A program made the position numbers and the translations under genes. The notes below the pieces were generated by a model. That model saw nothing but the letters and a program-made list of their open reading frames with translations, was not told the DNA's origin and did no database searches. Source: Lotmaria passim (taxonomy: Eukaryota; Euglenozoa; Kinetoplastea; Trypanosomatida; Trypanosomatidae). Taken from it: a DNA stretch of 64,000 bases. The stretch lies in NCBI GenBank assembly GCA_037349495.1, contig CP140192.1, forward strand, positions 1,442,001 to 1,506,000, read 5' to 3'. This document shows, one piece after another, positions 10,801-18,134 of this stretch (position 1 is its first letter; each line of letters begins with the position of its first letter).

Positions 10801-11205
10801 GGGGCACGACATGGCGATGCGACGGGAGGAATGGGGTCTGCAGCTCCTACTGCTGCCACGAGATCGACGACGACGACGATAGATGTTGCCCGCATGCAGC
10901 GCCGCATTCGTCAAACGAAAGCAAAGATCGACCACACGGAGGACTTGTACCCGCTGCTGAAGTCCTACTTGATATGGGGCGACGCCGCTCCCACAACGAC
11001 AACGACAACGCCAGCTAACAACGCAGCTTTGCGTGCAGCTGCCGGCAGCAACTGGGTGCTGGCGCCGTCGCCTCGCGTGCCTGCGGCCATTGGTGAGGTG
11101 ACCGCCTCAGGTCACGATGCAGCAGCCACGAACTTGGACGAAAAAGACCTTGGTGTGGAGACGCTCACAGATGCGGAGATCCTGGAGCTGTTTGGCAGTC
11201 CTTAA
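4879..11205 (+). CDS. VPS8: VPS8-like CORVET subunit (beta-propeller, clathrin-heavy-chain-like repeats, RING)
   Basis: The product has 2108 residues; metazoan VPS8 is about 1400, and the excess is Ala/Ser/Thr/Gly-rich inserts. The order is a disordered N-terminus to about 300, a beta-propeller starting near SLAVAIGTTLGAVALFD (the typical VPS8 opening blade), then SWRERLSTLVARRKFVEAL near residue 739, which matches the VPS8-diagnostic switch into the helical repeat region. The helices continue through LLYGPVTRTLQQRG and ERFIDLFVHEDELIAVE. A C-terminal RING-H2 spans about 1885-1960 (CALC, CGHAYHTLCC, CYVC). VPS8 is the Rab5-binding subunit of CORVET, which tethers early endosomes. The RING distinguishes it from VPS3/TRAP1; VPS41 and VPS18 also carry RINGs but lack the switch motif. 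The start is the first ATG after the acceptor. Confidence 0.85.
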   Translation: MSGNGSGRSAGPSPVVSKRDTVAGSNEAEQAVVNEALRQLLALNAYPSSSSSPFTADARAPAPSAESSAGLDASVSSSHSPSHADVSYKLDDDDEELLLQELVNITAGTTPFVPSGAPLASSPSNHGAGSGVARAGVSAATSTQAQEQTSKFDSAWETDASETTQKGAGNNAASPAAPHIAAPSTKATSSGSAVAAPALPVKKKTRALTSKEEQDILDAILAAVDGQQSSVSGDLTGGSGEPAAAQDKQPQQQPEEEEEEQDAVERVLEEAKLLASSTVLSEAQRGELVLHIHEHVALRRQLADLSKTIGAPTCVALAEAVAPLRANTTPADPASITKSRSLAVAIGTTLGAVALFDQRWSLLGLCGSVEANVINARGAVVSLSLSMLSSAKEANEEPTAATGHAKGVFILWSLHSLSPLRVIKGECTMPLLRVQHLYRDLARVLVLEANGAVKLFQFWKVMSKHMLRSTTIISASAAMPISDVDTLPLPSVFYLRELLWIKENLPVASRAASADGGVPWLCAPPPLPSATAASAGVSRTAWSTAADKHLVAAVSNDAVLLYVVEAGLQGVVAGVARHTHPPSSVLSNEQVRFIALEQDGVAPRVLLCVSWNTEIEILLLNLQVPGTVSSPTSDAGAGGSAAGPRVEGVERIALLRLTAPLLQMVPLAGCSMLLLDQNNDAQLMDASVAVMVERHHFAALEYVTFTSRLCGVKYNGTLASNQTTALLLGKEHVYGISVYSWRERLSTLVARRKFVEALDLAKSFADDVALSMVGLSSNAAQRRRELHQCMERILLAYLESSLDSCHTSSSIPCPPSAAASPTTTATSGGGGDVAGTESPLAVLQHVTIYCSTVDALDLLYGPVTRTLQQRGLLSHLLYVLERTMRHGVITYMPEPLIERFIDLFVHEDELIAVEVALGVANRASSPTKQGATPPAASAAASADSAPSGRERAELALMCLDTGLPNLLRLAQEHGLLRLSVTIMSYRQAQYVEALVYALDMEEQEDQSLTEDGQRCTTEFASVAVDLLEYTLKDCALLPGADIPASEQRPAKKAMLEFLLQTNAQGQHNLLRFLRRQPQHAIRVLLFALSDEGLCSPWSSSVDGFCRTQFVSSVYFILTGGTRTQPRPSKGRADETFLGRQSSSSKATNLFLITDEELSLRPDLRKLGAAELAQRRFPPYEAVHTFLSDAALFDEFFMGDRNEGDPGEIEGEEVKEESSNLGIHKQYKEGSLSPVSAAVNFNVWVDLVVQDALFAFQGAETAEARRELQEQLIRVLTPPFIPAERVAIYQPDFTRLRMARCLAALLSKEQRYTEAIRCYLDPVQNRVDPSLQRDVFAMLRGEMQRLQDLKTHIAHASALRQMSTSHRFDSDVFGDDESGDGDTGAVPPSPSPEGPVDAAGPLRDSEVSRHTSNSSFAPPNASSAFPSTAATAAKATVEAAIKALQRGVMSQVEALVRIDATALAQFIFDYLPSNHKEVMRLLRGSNAAFLNYLDELMAQGDPTVENDINLQNTYIELLCAHAPERVFAHLQEKGSAITYDVQLALRAVRKYRIADASIYLLEKTMMIEEAMTVMLRATSTALADVREEVMARAIAAEANEGNHAHSKTASDVAARREEQKTSFASTPTADAAAAGSPFLTGATAMQAAPELLRLLSIGKSLCQKYQVDQLSSNSGGSATGSPEYWFRLLDVFMVPRRLLCEVVTQDEQLRASGGAGRSGSDDDTAGGDDDGGGTGLPSELEIAARCAAAAAAARRSNGPRATAGRYSPSPVPDGAEYRMPSLTRPLRLRQRVVMAALVAIYTQCTSDVLRAMMSSLDLAVVMDKVVQDNKDETFRPFKPIILDMMASLSFDLEASRLCEAATESDVMSLGRQLYRQLNTGIVTLSDCCALCHLHLGEPPPPATVEATLAFAAPSGTASPASPSAVCVYTCGHAYHTLCCVHVTASSPQSQEQQSGCYVCARQRFSAGQPVGECGAGARHGDATGGMGSAAPTAATRSTTTTIDVARMQRRIRQTKAKIDHTEDLYPLLKSYLIWGDAAPTTTTTTPANNAALRAAAGSNWVLAPSPRVPAAIGEVTASGHDAAATNLDEKDLGVETLTDAEILELFGSP

Positions 11206-11657
11206 TCGACCCCCAAGAAAACCGTCTTCTAGAGCTGATCAAACGGACGGTTCATCAGTGAATTGCTGTCTCTTTTTCTTTTTTTTTTTCCATATTGATC
11301 CCAAGTCCAAGTATCAAACGGTGAAAAGAAAAAAAAAACAGTAGCGGATGTTTCAGTAGGCTAAACCGGCGTACCGCGTCCGTCTGCTTCGACGCGTTTA
11401 GCTACCATAGTGATTTCTTGGCGCGCCCACTGTTGCTCGCCTACTGCCACGGCAATCCTCTTCAGATTATCGCAGTGTCTTTTCCTTTTTTTTTTTCTCG
11501 CGCTTATCGTTCTCACTTTCTCTTCTCTGTCTTTGCACTACAATGCTTGTGTGTGTGTGTTTTTTTTTTTTAATGCTGTTGTTACCGTTTCGCAGCTGCC
11601 CTGTTCTTTGAGTCTGTTGTGTCGCGAAAAAAAAAAAAAGGACATTTATATATATAA
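11206..11657 (+). other. Intergenic spacer
   Basis: An A10 run about 120 nt after the VPS8 stop, then a (GT)n/T11 tract and the acceptor of the next gene. An A13 run lies inside the 5'UTR only 20 nt before the next ATG. No gene seen. Confidence 0.7.
11561..11595 (+). promoter_or_regulatory. T-run and probable spliced-leader acceptor
   Basis: A T11 run is followed by GTTACCGTTTCGCAG, with AG at 11594-11595, 62 nt before the ATG of the MTR3-like gene. Confidence 0.5.
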
Positions 11658-12317
11658 ATGAAGCGACCTGACGGTCGGCAGTCGACCGAGGCGGTCCGCG
11701 CCATCCACGTGGCCACGAACATGCTGGCCAATTGTCACAGCAGCGCCTGCGTCGAGGTCGGGCAGACGCGTGTGCTGTGTGGTGTGCGGCCACCGCAGCA
11801 GCTTGTGCAGGAATACCGCGGCACCCGTGGCCGTGTCAGCTGCCAGCTTCGTCGCACCTCCGCCTTGGCCGCTGCCGCAGACAACTCGGCTGATCGCGAC
11901 ATGGCGCTGGCATTGGAGGGGGTGGCGGAGCAGGTAGTGGTGCTCGAGCGGATTCCGCAGTTGCTGGTGGAGGTGTTGATCGAAATCGTGCACGACGATG
12001 GCGCCGTGTGGGACGCCGCTGCGACTGCCCTTTCTGCCGCCCTCACCGCGGGCGGGGTGGAGCTGTACGACACGTTCACGGCCTGCAGCGCGGCGGTGCG
12101 GCCCGATGGCGCCATCGTGGCGGACCTAACGTTGGAAGAGGAGGCGGCAGCGACGGCACGCGTTGTCGTGTGTGGTGGGCTCTCGCTGGGTGGTGTGTAC
12201 TACATGTGCCATCAAGGCGCGTGTGAGGCAGCGACTATGAGTCAGCTCGTGCAGACGGCCACAAAAGGCATGCAGCTGCGCAAACCTCTGCTGCTGGAGC
12301 AGCTCCGCGGTCAGTAG
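11658..12317 (+). CDS. MTR3: MTR3-like exosome ring subunit (RNase PH fold)
   Basis: The 219-residue protein opens with RPDGRQ and has the RNase PH layout: CVEVGQTRVLCGV (strand pair of the fold), GRVSCQLRRTS, DRDMALALE, LLVEVLIEIVHDDG, ALTAGGVELYD and DLTLEEEAAATARVVV. The last three blocks resemble human EXOSC6/MTR3 most closely. The phosphorolytic Arg/Asp residues of bacterial RNase PH are not evident, as expected for a structural ring subunit. The trypanosome exosome has a six-member RNase PH ring; this would be the MTR3 position (EAP4 in Trypanosoma brucei nomenclature). RRP42/RRP43-type paralogues are the main alternative. It acts in 3'-5' rRNA processing and RNA turnover. The ATG follows a short UTR ending in a TATATATA stretch. 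Confidence 0.75.
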   Translation: MKRPDGRQSTEAVRAIHVATNMLANCHSSACVEVGQTRVLCGVRPPQQLVQEYRGTRGRVSCQLRRTSALAAAADNSADRDMALALEGVAEQVVVLERIPQLLVEVLIEIVHDDGAVWDAAATALSAALTAGGVELYDTFTACSAAVRPDGAIVADLTLEEEAAATARVVVCGGLSLGGVYYMCHQGACEAATMSQLVQTATKGMQLRKPLLLEQLRGQ

Positions 12318-12810
12318 GCTGAGAATTCAGTGGCTGAGATGAATCAACGCTGGAATGGCCTGATGACGGAGTTGAGAGGGTTGGTAATTGCAATCTTGCG
12401 TTTAACACACCGCTTTTAATGGTGATCAACCGTGAGAAAAAAAGTAGTGATATGCGACTTATTCCCGGCTTCTTTGGAGCCACTCTGCGTGAGAACGAAC
12501 CGTGCTTCTCCGCTGTCTTTTCGCTTCAAACACACACACACACACACGTAAGCTCATGTGCTTTCATTTAAAGAACGTGACGCTTGTTGTGATTTTACAA
12601 TGCAGTCTGCTTAGCCGACTGCTTTTCCTTTTTTTTTTTTCCTCATGGGCGTGCTTCACTTCTCGTACTCTTCATTCCACACCTTTGTTTGGCTTCTTTT
12701 CTTCCCTGTTTTCCCATTTTTTCTTCGTGTGTTTGGACAATGAAAAAAGCGTTTCGCTTTTTCCATATTTTTCTTTCTCCCCTTCCTTCTTGGCCATCGC
12801 GAAACGAAGA
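12318..12810 (+). other. Intergenic spacer with (CA)n and long CT-rich tract
   Basis: A (CA)9 microsatellite at about 12530-12547 is followed by 150 nt of CT-rich sequence upstream of DNAAF1. AG dinucleotides near 12750 and at 12807-12808 are candidate acceptors. No gene seen. Confidence 0.7.
12530..12547. repeat. (AC)n microsatellite
   Basis: An uninterrupted AC dinucleotide run in the 5' flank of DNAAF1. Confidence 0.85.
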
Positions 12811-13764
12811 ATGGCTGACTGCCCGACAAGGCGCAGTCAAAACACGGAGAGCGCTGCCGCCGTCGTCATGACGGAGAAGCTCATCGTGGAGCAGTGCAAG
12901 AAACACAACGGCTACTCTACGCCGGAGCTGAACGAGAAGCTATACCTGCACCGCCTCGGCTTCTCGGAGTTGAATGCCCTTTCGGCCTTCACGGGGTGCA
13001 CGGTCTTGTACCTCAACCACAACGCGTTGAGCCGATTGGACGGGCTGGCGGCGCTGCCGCAACTCGACTCGCTCTACCTGTCGTGCAACGCGCTCACGAG
13101 CCTCGACACGCTCCCTCCGCTGCCGACGCTGCGCACGTTGGACGTTGCGGAGAACGCTATCACGACTCTCCGCGGGCTCGACCAGGCTGCACCGCAGTTG
13201 CAGACGTTGCTGGCCGGCCACAATCGACTGACGCAGCTCGCCGGCCTGCAGGGCTGCACCGCGCTTCTCTCGCTGGACCTGTCGCACAACTTGCTTGACG
13301 ACGAGGAGAAGGCGGATGCGGTGCTGCGACCGCTGCGTGGCAGCCTTCGCACGCTGCTCCTGCATGGCAACGAGCTATGTCGGAGGACGCCGCACTACCG
13401 CAAGCGGTGGATCGCCGCCTTCGCGACGCTGCGGTACCTGGACGAATACCCGGTGTTCGACGAGGAGCGGGAGCGGGCGGAGGCCTTCGCGCTCGGCGGC
13501 GCGGCTGCGGAGGACGAGGCGCGGCACGCGCAGAGGGCACGCGCAGACGAAGAGGCGCAGGCGCGCTTTCGCTACTACGGCGAGCTGCGCAACGCGAGCC
13601 GCCAGGCCCGCCAGCGTGACGGTCCGTCGCGCGCGCCGACTGCGTACTTCGTCGCCAACGCCACGCTGCAGCAACAACGACCACCGGCGATTCAGCTTGA
13701 TGATGATGATGATGTACATGACGTTTACATTCCTTTTGGCCCCTCTTGTCTTGATGTAAACTAA
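12811..13764 (+). CDS. DNAAF1: Dynein axonemal assembly factor 1 (LRRC50/ODA7-like)
   Basis: The 317-residue product carries the family signature at its N-terminus: MTEKLIVEQCKKHNGY then TPELNEKLYLH and GFSELNALSAFTG. Five to six leucine-rich repeats follow (about 65-200; LYLNHNALSRLDGL, LYLSCNALTSL, LDVAENAITTL), then an LRR cap with YRKRWIAAFATLRYLDEYPV and ERERAEAF, which is highly typical of LRRC50. The C-terminus is a short charged helix and an Asp run; the long acidic tail of vertebrate DNAAF1 is missing, as is common in protists. It is a cytoplasmic factor needed to preassemble outer and inner dynein arms of the flagellum. The start is the first ATG after the CT-rich tract; Met20 is an alternative. 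This is the last gene before the strand switch. Confidence 0.85.
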   Translation: MADCPTRRSQNTESAAAVVMTEKLIVEQCKKHNGYSTPELNEKLYLHRLGFSELNALSAFTGCTVLYLNHNALSRLDGLAALPQLDSLYLSCNALTSLDTLPPLPTLRTLDVAENAITTLRGLDQAAPQLQTLLAGHNRLTQLAGLQGCTALLSLDLSHNLLDDEEKADAVLRPLRGSLRTLLLHGNELCRRTPHYRKRWIAAFATLRYLDEYPVFDEERERAEAFALGGAAAEDEARHAQRARADEEAQARFRYYGELRNASRQARQRDGPSRAPTAYFVANATLQQQRPPAIQLDDDDDVHDVYIPFGPSCLDVN

Positions 13765-14157
13765 TGCCACTACGAAAAGAGACGAAAAGGAGAGTCGGAC
13801 GGATGAGCGCGTGTTCTTTCTTTTTTTTTTCTCTGGGCGGGGGGCGAGGCCTCGTGTTTGGCGCCTGTTTCCTCGGCCAGGGTGCAGGGCTGAGCCGCTT
13901 CGCCCGCGACAGGACAATAGGCGGGAAAGGAAGAGGAGACCGAAAACAAAAACAAAATGAAAAGCCGAAATGCAAATCGAGTTCTAGCATCCGCTTCTTG
14001 GTCTACTACTCTTTTCTTCTGATTTCTTTATTGGAGGATTCACAAAGAGCGTGGTATAGAAACAAGCAACAAGCACGTCGTACATTTTCGTCAAGCAAAC
14101 CAAAAGAAAAGGAACCCACCGCGGGCAAAAAAGAAGTGGCCATCGAGGGTTTTTTGT
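13765..14157. other. Convergent strand-switch region
   Basis: Genes to the left are on +, genes to the right on -, so two polycistronic units converge in these 393 nt. The purine/pyrimidine skew of spacers flips across it: T-runs on + to the left, A-runs on + to the right. In trypanosomatids such sites are RNA polymerase II termination zones, marked in studied species by base J and H3/H4 variants; none of that can be read here. No tRNA or rRNA gene is present in it. Open frames within it are not credible. Confidence 0.85.
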
Positions 14158-14877
14158 TTATACAATCGGTACCGGCGCCAGCGTTTCTGTTGCCTCAACA
14201 TCCGTTGATGGGTGGCGGCCATAGCGCAGCAGCAGAAACGCCTGGAAGATGCAGGCCAAGGTGCACAGGGCGTTCGGCAGGGCAATGTAGACGTCCAACT
14301 TCAACACGCCATACAGAGTCCACAGCACGCTGTTGAGCGTCGCGAACACCACCGTGACCGGCTGCAGTGACTCGGCGTTTTTGTTCTTGATGATGTCCTT
14401 TGCCATGCCGAGTGGTGAACTGAGCATGAAGACGGAGCAGAAGCCGCCCATAATGCCGTTCAGCTGCGACGACACAGAGAGGCTCTTGTAGTTCATAAGG
14501 AAAAGCATGAGGAGCATTATGAAGACAACAAGTGCGCACGTGAAGACGGCGGTCAGGAGTGCTGCACGGTACGTCGTAGACTGCAGCGCGTGCCCCGACT
14601 TTTCCTCGATGCGCGCCACCGTCAGGAAGGTGAGGATGCAGTAGGCCGCGATGGCGCCACCGATCGTGTTGCAGATGATCACCGGGGCTGCCTGCATTTG
14701 TGCGCCGTACATCGCCCACACATTGCAGTTGAGAAACTGCGCGCAGAAGAAGGTGATCGTCATGACGCCAATCGAGTTCGCCTTGCGCATGTTGTTGACC
14801 GTAATGACGGGCGAGCCGACCATACACACCGAAGCCACCGTGGCAGACACGGAGATGACCTCGAGAAGACCAACCAT
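14158..14877 (-). CDS. SWEET/MtN3 sugar transporter, copy 1
   Basis: The 239-residue protein has seven predicted membrane helices in the 3+1+3 arrangement of SWEETs. The second triple-helix bundle is clear: SSPLGMAKDIIKNKNAESL, then VFATLNSVLWTLYGVLKLD and IALPNALCTLACIFQAFLLL, with the family Pro/Asn pairs (SPL; LPNALC). The first bundle begins LEVISVSATVASVCMVGSPV. SWEETs move sugars by uniport across plasma or organelle membranes. It is the last gene of the - strand unit before the strand switch and is a tandem partner of 15328-16047. Identical length and blocks of near-identical DNA show a recent or converting duplicate. Substrate and location are unknown. Confidence 0.85.
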   Translation of the reverse strand: MVGLLEVISVSATVASVCMVGSPVITVNNMRKANSIGVMTITFFCAQFLNCNVWAMYGAQMQAAPVIICNTIGGAIAAYCILTFLTVARIEEKSGHALQSTTYRAALLTAVFTCALVVFIMLLMLFLMNYKSLSVSSQLNGIMGGFCSVFMLSSPLGMAKDIIKNKNAESLQPVTVVFATLNSVLWTLYGVLKLDVYIALPNALCTLACIFQAFLLLRYGRHPSTDVEATETLAPVPIV

Positions 14878-15327
14878 CTTGGTGGAGCTGGCGTCGATGA
14901 AAAAAAAAAAAAAGAAAAGGAAGAAAGACAGTGAGCACAGAGCACGACGGTATAAATCTTAAAACGTTCCTTCTGCGCTAAGCAGGTCGACGTGCGGAAC
15001 AAGAGCAGGGGAAAAAAAAAGAGAGAACGTGAAAAAAAAAAAAAAGAACAAGGAACGGACAAGAGTCCTCCGACATGCGCATCACAGTAGACGCGGAGTG
15101 CTCAATATGAAGAGAGAGAGTTCTATTTCCCTTCAGTGCTTCAGGACCGCCTTTCGTTTTTTTTTTTTCCTTTTCGCTCAAGGCTCTACATTATTACAGT
15201 AGCGCGCAAGGCGTCATGCGACTTACAGCGCGAGACGATAAACCACATGCATACGTGAGAAGGAAAAAGAGGGGGAAAAAAAAAGAAGCAAAGAGAAGTA
15301 CACGCATCGCTTACAAAAAGAAAAACG
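14878..15327 (-). other. Spacer between SWEET copies
   Basis: Polypurine on +, that is polypyrimidine on the coding strand. It holds the acceptor of copy 1 and the 3' flank of copy 2. No gene seen. Confidence 0.7.
14888..14930 (-). promoter_or_regulatory. Polypyrimidine tract and probable spliced-leader acceptor of SWEET copy 1
   Basis: On the - strand a long CT tract (with a T14 run) leads to ATCGACGCCAG, with the G of AG at 14888, giving a 10-nt UTR before the ATG. Confidence 0.6.
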
Positions 15328-16047
15328 CTACAGCATTGGAACCGGCGCATACTCATGCTTTGTTGTCACCACCGCTGGCGGGTGGCGGCCATAGCGCAGC
15401 AGCAGAAACACCTGGAAAAAGCAGGCCAGCGTGCACAACGTGTTTGGCAGGGCAATGTAGACGTCCAACTTCAACACGCCATACAGAGTCCACAGCACGC
15501 TATTCATCGTGGCCGACGCCACCGTAACCGGCTGCAGTGACTCGGCGTTTTTGTTCTTGATGATGCCCTTTGCCATGCCGAGTGGTGAACTGAGCATGAA
15601 GACGGAGCAGAAGCCGCCCATAATGCCGTTCAGCTGCGAAACAAGACCAAGGCTCACGAAATTGAGAAGGACTAACACAAGAACTAGGACGCCGGTGACG
15701 GCCGCGGCAGCCACCACTGCCGCCATCAACGCGGCGTGGTATGTCGTAGACTGCAGCGCGTGCCCCGACTTTTCCTCGATGCGCGCCACCGTCAGGAAGG
15801 TGAGGATGCAGTAGGCCGCGACGGCACAGCCAAGCGCGTTGCAGATGATCACGGGGAGGGCCTTCGTCATCACGCCGTACATCGCCCACACATTTGAGCA
15901 CAGAAACATGGCGCAGAAGAAGGTGATCGTCATCGGGCCAATCGAATGCGCCTTGCGGATGTTCATCATTGTGATGACGGGCGAGCCAGAGAGGCACACC
16001 GACGCCGCCGTTGCACAGACTGAAATGACCTCGAGAAGACCAACCAT
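15328..16047 (-). CDS. SWEET/MtN3 sugar transporter, copy 2
   Basis: It has 239 residues, the same as copy 1, and aligns without gaps. The conserved second bundle (SPLGMAKGIIKNKNAES, NSVLWTLYGVLKLD, IALPNTLC) is nearly identical to copy 1, whereas the middle helix region (about residues 105-135) is replaced by an unrelated-looking Ala/Val-rich hydrophobic stretch. The first bundle also differs at many residues (CLSGSP against CMVGSP; NIRKAHSIGP against NMRKANSIGV), so the pair may differ in substrate or location. Seven membrane helices are predicted. Transcribed just before copy 1 in the same polycistron. Confidence 0.85.
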   Translation of the reverse strand: MVGLLEVISVCATAASVCLSGSPVITMMNIRKAHSIGPMTITFFCAMFLCSNVWAMYGVMTKALPVIICNALGCAVAAYCILTFLTVARIEEKSGHALQSTTYHAALMAAVVAAAAVTGVLVLVLVLLNFVSLGLVSQLNGIMGGFCSVFMLSSPLGMAKGIIKNKNAESLQPVTVASATMNSVLWTLYGVLKLDVYIALPNTLCTLACFFQVFLLLRYGRHPPAVVTTKHEYAPVPML

Positions 16048-17360
16048 TTTTTATTTTTCGCGCCAATGCCCGTGAGGCAGACGCTGAGTGAAGGAAAGAG
16101 GAGGGAAGAAGTAGTTGTTAAAGAGCGGTGTATACCTGTGCGTGCGCTCGCGGTGTAGCGCTGAAGGAGAAAAGGAAGAAAAGAAAAAAGTGGTACAAGA
16201 AACGCTGTTGCGTTGTGTGCTGTATATGTGTGCTAGTATATGAGAGAAATCACACACACACACAAAAAAAAAAAAAAGCGGAATGAAATGAAACAAGAAC
16301 CGTTTAAGAGACAGCAACAAGCAGTGTATACAGTTGCCGTGACGGCGACGGAACAATAGCAACAACAACGAAAAAGAGAATATGAGCGAAGCAAAGTTCA
16401 AGGGTTTTTCCTTTTTTCCCCTTTTACGAAGGCGATCATGGTGCACTTGTTTAATGGAGGAGCAGACGATAAGTACGGAGAGATGAGAAAAAGGGGGAAA
16501 ATGAACAGTTCATAGGTGAAGATGAATGATAGTCCGGAGACTGCGGAGGTTTTTTTTTCTTTTTTTTTTTTGTGTGTATGGGCTCGTGTTTTGCCAACAC
16601 GATGCGTCGCGCGTCGTGAAAAGCAGCCCGATGCATACCGCCCAACAGCAAAGAAACAGATAAGTGAGAAGCAGTAAGAGAGCAGCATCAAAAAAAAAAA
16701 AAAAAAAGATGTGGTCGGCAACGTCTTTACGCAGCATTTTTGAGTCGCAACAAGACATCAAGTGCCGGGCGTGTCAGACGGTCGTTCTTTTTTTTTTCTC
16801 TTCTTTTTTCTCTCACGTCTTCCGCAGCAAACGTCCTACTTGCCCAGCTGCCGCAACAGCAACTGTTTTTTTTTTTTTTTTCCTTTGCCAGGAAACCGGA
16901 AAGATGGGGAAAAAAGTAAGATTGCCATGAAAAAGCTCACCTGCACCGCCCATAAAAAAAAAAAAGTGCCGTAAAAGCGAGTCAGAGATGCACCATAGTA
17001 ACAAATAAAGCAAACGCGGATCTATCGGTTTTGGGTCGTGTGCGTTCTGCAGTCAACACGCATTACACGCAAAAGAAAAACACCAGCGCGAAAGAAAAAA
17101 AGCACACTAGCATCGCGTCTCGAACACGTTCAAATCCACCAGAAATCACGTCCATGCATAAATCAAAAAAGAAAGCAAAAACCTCCATCACAGCAAATTC
17201 ATCTTTAGGAAGCTCTCGTTCTGTATCTCGCGTTTTCACGGCGAAATCAGCCGAGAAGAAAAAAAAAAAAAAAAGAGGAGGGTCGGAAGCAAAAAAAGGG
17301 GGAAAAAAGGAAACAAAAGGTGAAGAAGTGCCGGCGTGTGCGTTCTTGTCGTTGCGTCGT
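16048..17360 (-). other. Intergenic spacer, 1.3 kb, A-rich on +
   Basis: No gene supported. It holds homopurine/homopyrimidine runs, a CA run at about 16251-16264, and one less A-rich patch at 16730-16900 with T-runs on + that end in CCGCAG. Open frames are Phe- or Lys-rich low-complexity translations. Confidence 0.65.
16084..16110 (-). promoter_or_regulatory. Polypyrimidine tract and probable spliced-leader acceptor of SWEET copy 2
   Basis: On the - strand a CT tract (TTCTTCCCTCCTCTTTCCTT) leads to CACTCAG, with the G at 16084, 36 nt before the ATG. Confidence 0.55.
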
Positions 17361-18068
17361 CTACTCCATCAGATCAAAACAGGAGCAGTAGTTACCCATG
17401 TGGCTCACCACCAGACGGCATTCACGCCACGGCACCTCGGTCCGCTGCAGGTACGACAGCGCTGCAACGTTCTCCATCGTGCACGCCCCTAACGAGATGT
17501 GTGGCACGTAGTTCTCGTGACTGCTCTTCGTCAAAAATGAAAGCAGCCACTCCGCGGTGGTGGTGTTGCTGTCCGCTGGGAACTTTGTGTTGAAGGAACG
17601 CTTCGCCACATCGGTGGACGCCACCTTCACATGGTACGGCTCCAGCTCACGCACCAGCGTCTCGTGCAGCCACATCAGCTCTGTCGAACGCTCCACTTTG
17701 ATGTTAGGCAGGCGCACGGTTTGTCCGTCGTCTGTCTTCGCGAAGACAGGGCCGTCCGCGATGCCGTCCAAAATCAGCGACTCCTTCGCCTCCGTCACTC
17801 GCTCACGAAATTTGACCCAGGTGTCACGCACAATCTCGCGAACCGTCTTCAGGTCCAGCGCGCGGATGCACAACTGCACCACGGTGCAATGCGCATACCC
17901 GTAGTTCCGGCGCGCCTTTTTCTCCGTGAGAGGTGCGAGGGTGTAGCCGAAGGTGCCTTCGTCCAAGTCGTCATCCGGGTCTACGGGGCAGAGGGTGGAG
18001 GAGAGGGGCAATGCCACGGTGTCGAAGCCGGAGCTGATTAGGCACACGTTAAGAGCCAGGAGAGACAT
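17361..18068 (-). CDS. 2H phosphoesterase-like protein (LigT/CPDase superfamily)
   Basis: The 235-residue protein has the two H-x-(T/S) motifs that define the 2H superfamily: His60-Cys-Thr (YAHCTVVQL) and His190-Ile-Ser (VPHISLGAC), about 130 residues apart as usual. The end, VVSHMGNYCSC, resembles the strand-plus-Cys tail of cyclic phosphodiesterase-like members. Known members hydrolyse 2',3'-cyclic phosphates, ADP-ribose 1''-2''-cyclic phosphate or 2'-5' RNA bonds; which applies here cannot be told. The start is the ATG at 18068, because the next upstream in-frame codon used as a start would be TTG. No targeting signal is obvious, though the first 20 residues are hydrophobic. Confidence 0.7.
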   Translation of the reverse strand: MSLLALNVCLISSGFDTVALPLSSTLCPVDPDDDLDEGTFGYTLAPLTEKKARRNYGYAHCTVVQLCIRALDLKTVREIVRDTWVKFRERVTEAKESLILDGIADGPVFAKTDDGQTVRLPNIKVERSTELMWLHETLVRELEPYHVKVASTDVAKRSFNTKFPADSNTTTAEWLLSFLTKSSHENYVPHISLGACTMENVAALSYLQRTEVPWRECRLVVSHMGNYCSCFDLME

Positions 18069-18101
18069 TTTCAATCGTGCTTTCTTTTTGTTGTTGGTGT
18101 T

Positions 18102-18134
18102 CTGTATTTGTTAACACGAAGGAAAGAAAGAGAA
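18102..18134 (-). promoter_or_regulatory. Polypyrimidine tract and probable spliced-leader acceptor of 2H gene
   Basis: On the - strand CTTCTCTTTCTTTCCTTCG is followed by TGTTAACAAATACAG, with the G at 18102, giving a 33-nt UTR. Confidence 0.5.

Noticed and set aside
13764-14336. 190-codon frame on + across the strand-switch region
   Set aside because: It overlaps the SWEET copy 1 gene on the opposite strand, has a mixed Lys/Phe composition and no acceptor of its own; it reads as chance.
16664-16930. Frame on + containing KCRACQT and several Cys, suggesting a small zinc protein
   Set aside because: It is interrupted by Phe and Lys homopolymer runs from T- and A-tracts and lies antisense inside a - strand polycistron.
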